Shown in pieces: positions 36,636 to 48,745 of a DNA stretch of 64,000 nt. The DNA is from Pempheris klunzingeri (lineage: Eukaryota > Chordata > Actinopteri > Acropomatiformes > Pempheridae): the NCBI RefSeq assembly GCF_042242105.1, contig NC_092034.1, positions 3,123,644 through 3,187,643 of the forward strand. Direction: 5' to 3'. Under the pieces are notes generated by a model. It made no database searches. It was given only the letters and a program-made list of their open reading frames with translations, and was not told the DNA's origin. Every line of letters starts with the position of its first letter. Position 1 is the stretch's first letter. The position numbers and the translations under genes are program-made.

Positions 36636-38740
36636 TAGTCGTGCATGGATTTGGGTATCCTTATATAGCAAGGATAAATGAAATAATGCACCAAACAAGG
36701 CCAAGTGTGACTTTGATTAGTATATATATTTTTACATGGGATTGTGTGATGTGGATGAGCTCATTAACTTGTCTTTTTCTTCGTTTCCATTGCATGTGAA
36801 TATTACCTGTGGGCTTCTCTGTACAGTGAAAAAGAAAAAGTTCTGTGTTCATTAAAGGGAGTAATATATTACACAAGTATGTATTTTCATTTTTGCCACA
36901 ACATTATCGATGCGTTCTGCTTCATAAGTGGTTAACAGGCGATGTGGCTGAAGGCCGTTGAAGTGCACTCAAAGAAAATAGGTGAATGATTCTCTCTCTC
37001 AGCGTAACTGAGTCAAAGACAGAGCAATTCATACTCGTAGAAAGAATCCTTGCTGAGGTTAATCGGACATGTGAGAGCCCATGAGGGTGTCCGCTCTGGT
37101 GGAAATGTTTCTGGTTCGTGTCTGTACAGTAAACACGAAGACACTTAATTAGCTGCTGTACAGTTCAGCGCAGCACACGGGGTGAAACGGCGAGTATGAC
37201 TATTGCTTAAAGACATGACAAAAAATAAACCCACCAGCACCTCTAACGCTGACAAACTCACAAGTTTTATCTTGTTGCTGAACTCCGAAAACAGTTTTAT
37301 CCTCGTAAATGGCGCCTTTCTACTCATTTCGACCACTCAAAGTGCTTTTACATCACACCCTCATTCACACGTCATTCATTCAGGAGGAATCTAAGTTGGA
37401 GGAAACTATTGTTTCACGCACATTCACACATTGAAGCCATACTTCAGGAGCAAGATGGGGTCCAGACACTTTGACATGCTGACTCATAGGAGCCGGGGAT
37501 CGAACCAGCAACCGTCGCCACCATCTGGTTGCCACCAGCAGAAACTCCAGGCCAAGAAATAGTCCCCCAGTGTTCAATGTGAAAAAGTCCTTTAGATTCA
37601 TTGAATGACTCAAGCTGGTTGATGGACTAATCTGCTGTAAAATTCCCCGTTGCTCTTCTGTCATTCAGCCCACCATCATTGAAATAAACGGGGTGGACAA
37701 AATAATAGAAACACCCAAACAGTGTAACACGGTTCAAGGGAGGCTTGATCATAGGGCTGCTGCATCAGTTTAAGTTAAGTGGACCCAGTGATCTGGTAAC
37801 CAAGTGTATTTCCTCACATCAACAGGTGCACGTAACAATAAATCCTTTTTCACGCATACATCTGCATGGATTGCCGAGATAAGCAAAGCGATGGTTTCGT
37901 TACAGCAGCCCAATGTTGACAGAAAACGTCGCTAAAGGCACAAAAAGAATTCTTGGTATGAGTTCCTGGTATATATTTAGAGCTGTACATTCATGTGTTC
38001 ACATAGGGAAATGTGTTCAGTACTAAACGATCACACACACACACGTCTTTCCCTCCTCTAAAGGACTATTTTCTGTGAGATAAATAGTTAATAAATATGT
38101 CTGGATTTCTGTTTCCTCGTTTTACTTTATGGCCTCAGCAACAATGTTTCATATGAATTCAAAAATATGAGTGAAATTTGCTTTTATGCCTGTTTAAACT
38201 TGGTCAGTGCATGAAGATGTCTGTTCTGCACTAATTATGCTTCTGTGTTTGCTCTCTGACTGTGTGAGGAAGAATGAGAGAGGCTGTGGTTGTGAGGGTG
38301 AGGCTGGATTCTTGGTCTCTGTCGGGTCTTGTTGAAGGATTCCTGCAAACTCCCTTCAGCCTGAGGACACCTGGACATGAATTCAGGTAACAGCCAGATA
38401 ACGGTCCTAACAGTTAACTAACAGTGAGTCATTTTGACTCCAATTTATGAATAAAAGTCAGAATACTTTTAGAAAGCTAAGACTTAAGCATTGCAAAGGA
38501 ATTTAGCTTTGAACTTGCGACCTTTGCTTCCAACAGCATCTCCAGAAAACATTCAGTGCCTTTGCCAATCTTTTTTATCCTTCTCCTTGTTTGTGCAAGG
38601 CAATCACCTCCTCTCTTAACTTTTAGGACAATCTTTTGACATATTTCTAACATGCAAGCAAACGTCAGCGTGAACAAATGAGGCCCTTGATTGGCTACAT
38701 CAGGTGCAACAAATGAATGTTTTTTATGAGGGATTCTGTT
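36467..38740. other. ovol1 3' UTR and intergenic DNA
   Basis: Contains a GT microsatellite at 36592-36631, an ATTAAA signal near 36850, and at about 37318-37530 a fish repeat that reads CCACTCAAAGTGCTTTTACA and later GAGCCGGGGATCGAACCAGC. The same family recurs at 48456-48745. No coding exon was recognised. Confidence 0.5.
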
Positions 38741-38749
38741 CAGGTTGAA

Positions 38750-39235
38750 GTTGAAGTGGCATTTTGTGTTGACTTTTGAGAAACCAAGCATCAGTGTGTG
38801 GCTCTGCAGCTGCTCTGCTGCAGACAGGAAGGCTCTGCAGAGGGTGGTGAAGGCTGCACAGAGGATTGTGGGGAGCGGCCTACCCACCTCCACGGACATT
38901 TACACTAGCAGATGCAAGAAAAGGGCCATCTGCATCATGAAGGACCCCACCCACCCTGCACACACTCTCTTCGACCCTCTCCCCTCGGGCAGGCGGCTGC
39001 GGAGCATCCAGAGCAAGACCACCAGGCTGAAGAACAGCTGAACTCTCTGAACGCTCTGTAGATCCCACGCCCCCACCCCACACACCTACCTGCCCCAAGT
39101 ACTTCTATTTTTATTTTATACAAGACTTCTATTCTCCATATTTTATTTGTTGTTTGATATTTATCTTGGCTTAAAACGGGACCCCGTGTGTAAACGTGTG
39201 TTGGTATGACAAATAAAGTTCCTTGAATCCTTGAA
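38750..39235 (+). mobile_element. 3' fragment of an L2/CR1-type LINE
   Basis: The frame at 38817-39041 contains ADRKALQRVVKAAQRIVG, DIYTSRCKKRA and DPTHPAHTLFDPLPSGRRLR. These are the conserved C-terminal end of fish L2/CR1-type reverse-transcriptase proteins. The stop is followed by a short 3' UTR ending in ACAAATAAAGTTCCTTGAAT, a typical LINE tail. It is 5'-truncated, as most LINE copies are, and lies just upstream of the mus81 promoter. Confidence 0.85.
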
Positions 39236-39450
39236 CCACCTGTAATGTTAGTTGTGTTGAGCCATTTAAACTGGTCTTGTTTGAGTGATTCATTGAGCAC
39301 TAACAGTTTGTCAAATTTAAAAAAAAAACGTACTTTGGAAAAATCAATAATTTTGATCACAACTGCATATTTACTTATTTTAAATCACTAGTTTGGCCAC
39401 TAGATGTCACTGCTCACTTAATTGGCTTCTTGCCCTTTCTTCTTCTTCTT

Positions 39451-39795
39451 CTTCCGGTCACGTGACTGCTGTCAACAAGGAAGTGCGCTGTCCTGTTTGA
39501 TTTGAAGGCGCCAAGGACTCCTGCTAACTCACCAGCCACAGGTGAGCCGCATTTTCAGGCACAGAAGCGTCACAGCTCACATATTTTCTTCCAGATATCT
39601 CCACACATATTGTTTGTTACTTTTACATTTGGAAATAAATGTGTTGGCCAAAACGTTCGTACGGGGCACAGAGCTAACTAGCTAGCTACTAGCTTGAGTT
39701 AGCTTAAGCTGTGGGACACATTTGTTTGCTGCACCTTGTTGTGTTTTGTGGTTTTCTTTCAGCGTTTTGTTCGTTCCTGGGTGTGTTAGTAGGGG
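39451..39795 (+). promoter_or_regulatory. mus81 promoter, non-coding first exon and 5' UTR intron
   Basis: An ETS-type CTTCCGG at 39451-39457 runs into a palindromic E-box GTCACGTGAC at 39457-39466, a common housekeeping-promoter combination. A non-coding exon appears to end at 39541 (CCACAG before GTGAGC). The second exon starts at 39763 after TTTCTTTCAG, 33 bp before the ATG. No TATA box was seen. Confidence 0.6.
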
Positions 39796-42700
39796 ATGCC
39801 AGCTTCCGAGCCGGTCCGGTTGGGTCGGAAACGCGCCCTGCCCTCCTGCCCCAACCCGCTGTTCCTCAAGTGGCTCACGGAGCTCCGGGACGAGGCGAGA
39901 GAAAAGGGACTGAAGATCCAGTACACCTACCAGAAGGTGAAGGGAGGGGGGTCTGCTGAGTCCTGCTCCACCGATCACACTTTAGTTTCCAGCTCTGTTT
40001 TGAAAGCATGGTCAGTTTCTCACTGAGAGGGGAAGCAGCTGTGCAGAAAATAAAAAACAGAGAAGCTAAAATAAAATAGAGCTGCAGTATTAAAATGTCT
40101 AAAGTATGTGGACACCCCTGTTTGATTTGGGAACACAAATCAATGTTCATGAACTCATTTTTATCTTTGCCAATATGCTTCTACAGTTCAGTTGACAGTC
40201 CTAATATGGCAGAGAGCTCTCAGCACCCTCTGCCATTTAACATTAACATGTTACTACTGTACTTAAAAACTTGCACTATGGTTTGTTGTTTTGCACATTT
40301 ACTCATTTCTTTTTTATAATTTATTTTACTTCTGTATTGGCATGTACTCTGCATATTTACGTTTTTATAGCGTAGATTACATTTAGTATTTATTTACCTT
40401 TTTATTTAGTTATTTATTACCTTACAACTTACAACAAATTTGTACATTTTTCTTTTTGCTTATTTGTTTGTATTCATAGTAGTGGTCACTTTCTATACTG
40501 CTATTGTAACACCAGAATTTCCCCCTGAGGATCAATAAAGTATTTCTATCTAACTATCTATCTATATTGAACAGTTCACCGGCGTATTTTATACTGAACA
40601 CAAGACTAAAAGTGCAGCCAAGAAACTGAAGATTTTAAAAGACGGAAACAAATCATCAGTTATCTTCTTCTCTGTTCTTTCCCAGGCCATCAGTTCTTTG
40701 AATAAGTATCCGTTACCGCTACAAAACGCCAAAGAAGCAAAAATCCTCCAGAACTTTGGAGACGGCATCTGTAAAATACTGGATGAAAAACTGCAACGAT
40801 ACTATAGAGAGAACGGTAAGAAGCACGTGGGTGGATGAACAGATGGACTGAATTATACCTGAGATTGCTGTTGCACAGATATGACTTTGGAAAAGCGGTA
40901 AAAAGAGTTCATAAAGCATGATAGTAAGCTAGAAGACCGCAGAATTAACCAGTCGGATCAGAAGAAAAACAGCAAAAACAACAGAATTTAATTAGTTTGA
41001 AGCTGTAGAGCTGTAAGACAAGGTACTCTTAAATTATCTTCCCTTTACATAAGCAGTTACACCAGTTGTCTTCACTTCTCACTCTTTCTTCTCCAGGTTC
41101 AGATACTCCTATTCACTCTCTCCCGGAAGGAGCGCCCCCTCCTGGCAGACCAGACAACAACAGCCTGGCTCCCTCCAGAAAGGTAAATAGGGAGTGAGTG
41201 TTTGTCACACTTCACAAAGACACAATTTACACAGAACACTAAAAACACAATTTCTAAACAGAGTTATTCACAGAGAGTTCTTTGCAATATTCCTGAAAAC
41301 TGTGATGAGGTATAATCTGCTTAGGGCTGGGCGGCATTACATCAAAACAAACCATATTTTTTGACCAAATACCTGAGCGTTAGTCAAACAAACACATGAA
41401 TGGGATAATCTTTTGTTTCATAACCACATTGTCATGCCACAGCAACGATTCACCTGTGAGATGTGGCAGTCGAATCAGGCACCTTGGAAATAATTGACTA
41501 TTCAGGACCGCGCCTAAAGAAGACACACATTTTAAAAATACTTATTTAAAGTGCTTATTGCGTGATCTTCCACCCTGTTCCATCTTTCCTTGTAGAAGAA
41601 TGCAGCCGGGGATCAGGGGAAAGACGAAGGGGAAGGAGGAGAGAGGAGGAGGAAGAAGAAGAGGGAGTACGTGCCACAGAAGAGGTCGGGGGGTTACGCT
41701 GTGCTGCTCACCCTTTACAGACAGTCGCAGGTTCCCCTTTCCCCACTTAGTTGAAATATTTGCAGGTATTGCACCATGGCTTCACTAATCAAATGTTATC
41801 GCCATTTCTCTCTCTCTTTTTAGATCCCAGGTAGTAAAGGTTATATGTTTAAGATGGAGCTACAAGCTGCAGCTCAGCATCTCTGTGACAAGTCTTTCAC
41901 TGCCGTAAGTCAGATGTTGTTTATAAGACAACGTACCCAACCTGTCCCTTTTGCTCATGTTGTTAAATACATAAATGTTAACCCCTGGCGTTGATCTCTC
42001 TCTATATGTCTTCTTGTTTCCCTCCTTCACTTTGTCTGTCTGTCTGTAGCCAGATTTAGGCAGCAAGTACACGGCCTGGTCTTCAGTGAGCACTCTGATT
42101 CAGAAGAACTTTGTGATAAAGACACACAACCCTGCAAGGTACCTACACACACACATGGCAAGCAAGTCTAACATTAAATAGCTGCACTGCATATATATTG
42201 CTGATATTTGTATTTAAACTCTTCCTAGTCAAAAAGAACATTTCAGGTATCCACAGTGATGTTGTTCCTGTCCACGATTGTCATTTGAGATCATCCTCAT
42301 TCTCCCTCCTCGCGCAGGTATTCGCTGACTGAACAGGGTCTGGCTTTGGCAGAGCGGCTGGAGTCAGCAGACAGAGGGACTAAAGACGGCCCAGAGGGGG
42401 GTGGAAGTGATGGAGAGGAGGACGAGGAAAGTGGTCCGGGGGTTGTGGACCTCACTTGTAGTGATGATGATGAAGAAGAGAAGGATGAAGACAGAAGACG
42501 GTGAGTTTACATTAAATAAGCGAGGTGTTCGTCTCTTTTCCTGCTGGAACTAAAGGGATCGTCGTCTCTTCACAGCCCTGCAGGGGCGTCGACCTGTGTG
42601 GCCCAGCCGAGGAATGAGGTTGATGAGATTGGTCCTTTGGAAAAACCCCATAATTCACTGACAACAAGCAGAAAGCCAAACGGAGGATGTCTTCTTCCTG

Positions 42701-45700
42701 GGACCTATGACATTTTACTCTGTGTTGACTTTATTGAAACAACTGGGTAAGAGAGCTGTCTGGATATCTGTGTCAACCAAAGAACTACTTTGCAATTATA
42801 GTTTCTGAATCTGCGTTGAATTTATGCAGAATTTAGTCCGTTTATAAATCCATCTCCTCATTCTGACGGTCTATGTGTATGTTTCACAACGTGCTGACTT
42901 GTTTGCGCAGCGGCAGCCACCACCGTAAGCAGGAGCTGGTCAAAGAGCTTCAGAGGAACGGAGTGAACTTTGACGTCAGGAAGCTAAACGTTGGAGACTT
43001 CCTGTGGGTTGCTCGAGAAAAGGTTGCACCTGTTCCAGGTAATACACTCGTAAAGACAACACATTTTTGACCGTGCGTTCAGCTCTCAGAGGGGCGGCAT
43101 CACTGGAAACCTTGTGGAGGAACCGCTGAAGAGTGTGACACATCCTGAGGTCATGAGGGGCCACAGCTTAATATAGAAGTTCCTGTCAAGGATTGTGTCA
43201 TCGAGCGTGTTTGTACAGTTTGTCGAGCCTTTTCAACTCATGTTTTCTAGTCCACTTCTTTTTTTTTTTTTTTCCTCCAGTGTGAAGGTTTTTCTTGAGC
43301 ATGTCATGTTTTACAGTTTATTTTAGAATAGATGCACATGAATTATGATACACTTAAATCAGTGACTGTTCAAACAGAATAACTTAGAACTATACGTAAA
43401 ACTATGGAGTTGTAATAAGCACTAAAAAAGAGAAGTAAATATACAGCCGGATCTTTAAACTGTTTTAACCTTGTTCTGATACTAAAGGGGTGTTTGCCAC
43501 ACATTTGCTTGTTTGAACTTTTAATGCTTTTAACATTTTCTTGTCAGAAATTAGAGGTAAAGTTAAGGAAGATCAGAAACCTATGACCGTTTCAGGCTTT
43601 TGAAGTAATCAACTAAATTCCAAAACAAAGAGGAAGCCAATGCAGCTCGTTGCTCAGGTTATATACTTCACCACTTGGAGTATAAATTGCCCACCAGCTC
43701 TCTAAAATGAGAAGGCATTATAATCTCATTCTGTCTGTTCTTCCTCTCTCTCCAGGTCAGTTGCGAGCCCCTGCAGGCAGGGAGCTCGTACTTGATTACG
43801 TCATTGAGAGGAAGAGGATGGACGACCTGTGTGGCAGCATCATCGATGGACGCTTCAGGGAACAGAAGGTTGTTATGTGGTGCATATTCTTCCTTTTTAC
43901 AAGTCAGTTCATCTGTAAAATGTGAAGAATGGTGACAAATCCCACAATTATCAGTTTAACTTCCCCTCTTCCTTTCTGTCCTGCATCAGTTTCGACTGAA
44001 GAGGTGTGGTCTTCGAAGGCCCATCTATCTGGTGGAGGAGTGCGGGTCGGCTGCCTCCCACCTGAGTTTACCTGAAACTACACTACAGCAGGCCATCGTC
44101 AACACGCAGGTGCGAGCTCGTACACTTACACGTTATTGAACATTACTGACTGAACGCAGGTCCTGTATGATGGAATTAACATACATGTTTGTAAATAAGC
44201 AAAATATAGCAGATATTTGCTGGACGTAAATGTGTTATTGACTGTATGTATTTCACCCTAATTTTGAATCCTTATAATGTAATTTATATTGTTCAAAATT
44301 ATCTGTAGGAAAACTTTTAGATCGTCAACTTGTTTGCGTGTTTATGTGAAAGCCCTGTGCACTGTGTGTCAGGTGGTAGATGGCTTCTTTGTGAAGAGAG
44401 TGCAGGATGTGAGGGAGTCGGCGGCCTACCTCACCGTCATGACGAGATACCTGACCAAACTGTACCAGGTGAAACGCTCATTTTCTCATCCCACTGTAGG
44501 GGATACCTACAGGGGCAAACAGTGCTTTTCTTTGGGACTATTTTCAGCAGCGGATTAATACACATTTGGTGTTCTAGTGAGAATCTGGGGCAGCAGAACT
44601 ACAGTGTGTGTGTTAATGGTCATTACAAAACAATATTTGTTTGTAAAATCATCACCAATATTAAGTTTAATGATCTCTTTCATTGTTACAACGCTCCTTA
44701 ACTGCTACGTGTGCTCCACTTTGTTTCATCCTTTTTAATCTTAGAACTGTACGCTGCTCTGTCGCTCCAGAGAGCTGGAGGGTGATGGAGGGAGTGATGA
44801 TGATGAGGAGGAGAGAGGGAGCCCTTACCGCTCTCTCATTTCCTTTGCCGAGTTCAACCACGGTGCAATCAAAAACAAGGTGTGTGTTTGTACAGTCCCA
44901 CCAAATGCATGTCCTGTCACCTGTTTCTAACCAGCAAAAACAAAATGTTTCACTTCTCAAATGCAGCGTCACAGCTCTGAATATATGAATCTCTGCTTGC
45001 CTCTTTTCTCTCCCAGTGTCAGACAGTGAAAGAAGTGTTTGCCAGACAGTTGATGCAGATTAGCGGCTTGTCTGGAGACAAAGCAGCTGCCATACTGGAG
45101 CACTACAGCACCCTGCACAGGTAACTCACAGCTCAGTATATGTACAGACGGTCATTCACAGAGTATTCTTACCCATCATCTCATCAGGAAAAGTAAAAAA
45201 AAAAACAAATAACGATACAATAACAAACAAATAATATTTGTTAACTGACCTGTGCAATAAATGTCATTTCTGTACGATTCCAATAATTTGAATAATTTTT
45301 TTTTTAGCTAAATTTGAACATTACCTGTGAGATTACAGGGAAAGTGAGGCCAGATTGTGCAATCCCTCCCAAACTGGGATAAACACATGCATTTTGCTTT
45401 CTCACTGTTTGTCACCAATGCAATGTTTGTAGACACTTTACACACACATAGATAAGGGACTTATTTGGCCAAGCGTTAAATTTATAGAGGCTCAGAAAAA
45501 GAGCACATTTGCTCTGCACCCTCTGTGTGTTCTGAGTTTGCCATCACATTTCCACAATTTATACTCATTCAATACAAATAAAAGTACATACTGCAGTGTG
45601 TGCATGGTCTTACCTTTACTTGTAAATGAAGTCTGTTCACCTGGACAAAAGTCTTTGTTGTAAACTAGGCAGGGTCAAGTGTGAAGTTTTATATTGCATA

Positions 45701-46777
45701 TTTTATGTGTTATATTAATCATGTGTGGGCTCACACACGCCCCCTTCACTGAGGTACTGGCTGCCTGAATATGTTCTACACATATGTGAAATACAATACC
45801 TATTCTATGGAAAGTGATGGCCTATAATAAAAGTGTCTACAAACAGTGAGAAAGCAAAAGGCATGTGTTTACCCCAGTTTGGGAGGGGATTACACAATCT
45901 GGGGAGGCTCAGCTGGCCTCTGACTCACTTTCCCTGTCATTTTACAGGAAAGGGTCAAATGTAGGCTCTGCCTCCCCTGACCGCACGTCCCTGAGCTCAC
46001 ATCCAAACTGGAATATGGGCAGAAACTGATTAAGAGGCTGGGTCTTTAGGACCTCATGTGTCAAATCATGTGTCTTTGTCACAGAAGTGCAAGGCCAGTT
46101 CAGTGTTAATGTTGTTTGGGTGGAGACGGTCCCGTAAGCACGGCTCTGTAATGGATCAAATTGGGTTTTTTCCAAAGTGTAGTCAGGGGAGCATGTTTGT
46201 GTAATACTCTATACTAAATGCTTTACAAGAACTGGGATGTGATGGGTGTGCATATACACTAATACACACATGTTCTCACTTCTTTAAGACCAGACTGTCT
46301 GGAAATGTTGCAGCAGTAAGAAAATACAGCAGCTTAATATCAAAGATTTAAAAAAAATAATAAATAAATAATTCTGCCTCTCTCCTCTCTGTCAATCTCA
46401 GTCTTCTGACGGCTTATGAACAGTGTGCAAGTGAAGCAGAGAAAGAGAAACTCCTCTCTTCCATCCGATATGGGAAGCTAAAAAGGTTTGTAGAGGTTAC
46501 TTTGCTTAATATTTTCTCCGAGCATGTTCCAATGATGATTCAGGCCTTTTTTAAATACAAAACAAACCCTGAATACACTCATGGGATAAACTGAGAAACA
46601 AAACACTCTGAGTAAGATGAAATGTTTCACAAGAACTCCGTATTATTATCATTATTAGTACCAGGGATACGTGCAGCTGGTTCATGCTTTATTTATTTAT
46701 CTCCTTGCAGAAACCTGGGACCAGCTCTGAGCAGAACAGTTTACCAGCTATACTGTTCTCAAGGAGCACTGTCATAG
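39796..46777 (+). CDS. mus81: crossover junction endonuclease subunit MUS81
   Basis: Catalytic subunit of the MUS81-EME structure-specific nuclease that cuts stalled forks, flaps and recombination intermediates in the nucleus. Sixteen coding exons: 39796-39936, 40686-40815, 41097-41182, 41596-41730, 41824-41904, 42050-42138, 42318-42500, 42576-42746, 42911-43038, 43756-43868, 43990-44109, 44373-44468, 44745-44879, 45017-45120, 46402-46485, 46711-46777; 620 aa, no frameshift. The N-terminal HhH region has [17 protein letters not shown] and [20 protein letters not shown] winged-helix segment follows (about 150-245). [17 protein letters not shown] looks like a SUMO-interaction motif. The ERCC4-type nuclease carries [21 protein letters not shown] and [10 protein letters not shown], so the GD...ERKxxxD motif is intact. 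The C-terminal double HhH (about 540-610) includes [21 protein letters not shown] poly(A) signal lies near 46984. Exons 4 and 10 use weak donors (GTTCCC, GTTGTT). An extra copy of exon 14 exists downstream. Confidence 0.95.
40300..40566 (+). repeat. LINE-type 3' tail in mus81 intron 1
   Basis: AT-rich segment ending AATTTCCCCCTGAGGATCAA followed by TAAAGTATTT and tandem CTAT units. This is a form typical of fish non-LTR retrotransposon 3' ends. The 5' limit is uncertain. Confidence 0.5.
45324..45948. mobile_element. foldback-type element in mus81 intron 14
   Basis: The left arm (about 45324-45443) and right arm (about 45830-45948) are inverted copies of about 120 bp. Both contain CAGGGAAAGTGAG at the outside and CTTTCTCACTGTTTG or its complement, with AGTGTCTACAAAC, at the inside. 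The arrangement of long terminal inverted repeats around a 390-bp core resembles a foldback or MITE-like element. Its partial copy is carried in the duplicated mus81 segment downstream. Confidence 0.6.
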
Positions 46778-48455
46778 ATGTGCACTCTCACTGATCAACA
46801 CTATTCCACACCACAGAGAGACTTTCTGTCTCTTTGATGGATACAAACTCAAGCTCACTCACCTCACAGTGTGAATACATTATGCTCATTTGCATGCTTG
46901 TGTAAATGTAGAGATGCTGCTATATTTTGATTACTGTAAAATAGTGCTACCTCTTTGAAGAATTTCACAAACTTAGACCTCATAAATAAAGTTTATTTTG
47001 CATTCTCTTGGTTTTTAATGCAAATGGTGAGAGATCAAATCCATTTTTCTCCATTCTGATACCTTGTATAAGAGGTGTATCAAAAGTAACACCAGACTGG
47101 CGAGTGGATTACCGACCGTGCTAAAGATCCAGTGGTTCACTGCATGTCAGCTGGTTTTAGTCATTTGATTAATTTCCATTTTGTGAGGGAACAAGCAGTG
47201 CTAAAGTACAGCAACTCGACTAAGTGGGGTCTGCATTATTGTGTAGCTATGAAGCCATTGGGACGCACATCCTCTTGGACTCGAGGGGGAATTGAATGGA
47301 TTGTAGTCTAGTAATGCAAGACACTGAAGAAGGATTATTTGTAGCCTACATTATGTAAACTGTTGAATGAAAGGTCAGTTTAAGAAAATGTCTGAACAAC
47401 ATGTTACGACTAAGAAAGTGTTTTTCTTTGCTTGCACAAACTAGTACTAGTTTTCCTTGTCAGTGGCGAGGTCCGGCATTCTTGTTGGTTTAAAATGGTC
47501 TCTCAATGCAAAGCGGTCAGAGTATCTGTCATCTCTGTTTGACTTGTGCTATCAGGTGAATTACCCAGCTGTGGTTTCCTTTGTCTTGCTGATGATCCTG
47601 GGCAGTGGAGTCACTGTATATTTGACCCAAGAGCGTCAAAAACAAGAATTCTATCAAATGCACTGTCTTCATGGTTTCTGGTTCTGCCATGAAAACTTAC
47701 ATAAAGTTGGAATCTTATCCTTTTTTGTCCAAATAGCTTTGAGAGAAGTTTTTAGTTGGACGTGGACACAAAGAAGCGCTTCAGCTCCACCTATTTGAAT
47801 AACTTTGCATTGGAGATGAATGATGTTTGTTCAGTGAAACTTTAATGTAAAAGTCTGATGTGTGTTTCCTTCCTGAGCGTGTTTTGGTTGAGATATAGAA
47901 AAAGACTTTTTGGATGATATTGGATCACGTGCACCTGCAAGTATGAGACAAAGCTAAATTTACAGCAACATTTTCATGTGGAAGAAAATGTTTATCAGGT
48001 GATGTGAAGGTGTTCTTCACTCCCTTCTGAGAGGTTTGTTTATCTTTTAAGTTGTGTTTTGAGGGTATAACGTGCTGTCAGGTCAGCAGCTCTGGACGAC
48101 TACCAGGAATTATTCATCATAGTTTGATGAACTTGCAAAACAACGTTCTATTTTGATTTAGGTACTTCCTTTTTTCCCCGTCATCTGTGTCCTTTCAGTT
48201 CATCTCATCAGCACTTTTTCCTTCCTGTTTCTGCAGAAATGATTTCGCAGAAATCATTTTTCTTAATAACTTTTTATTCTAATCATTCATAATTTTTCTT
48301 AGGAAATATGCTTTTTGTGTCCGTCTTTCTCACTTAAATTATTTCAATTGCAGCCAAACAATTACATGCATCAAAATTTGCTGTGATGATGATGTAGGGT
48401 GTTGAAATGCGATGTTTAAGATTTTTTGGTGATGTAGCAACTTGCATATGCACTG

Positions 48456-48745
48456 TACTTGAATACCACCTTTCTAGTCTTTTTGACCACTCAAAGCATT
48501 GCAGAATTATCTTTTACACACATTCACATGGGAGCAATTTGGGCAGGCCAACACATAGACACAGACAACCACTCATGCTCACACGCACACCTACGGACAA
48601 GTTAGAGTCACCAGTTAACCTAACCTGCATGTATTTGGATTGTTGGAGGAAGCCAGAGTACCTGAAGAACCCACGCAACCACCAGGAGAACATACAAACC
48701 CCACACAGAAAGGCTCCAGGCTCAAATCGCCAACCTGCCAGCAAG
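48456..48745 (+). repeat. common teleost interspersed repeat
   Basis: Reads through CACCTACGGACAAGTTAGAG, AGTCACCAGTTAACCTAACC, TGCATGTATTTGGATTGTTG and AACATACAAACCCCACACAG. This series is characteristic of a very abundant fish repeat. A diverged relative lies at about 37318-37530. Confidence 0.7.

Noticed and set aside
47457-47798. 113-codon frame downstream of mus81 with one hydrophobic stretch
   Set aside because: No homologue recognised, no splice or promoter context, and the part duplicated in unit B does not keep the frame.
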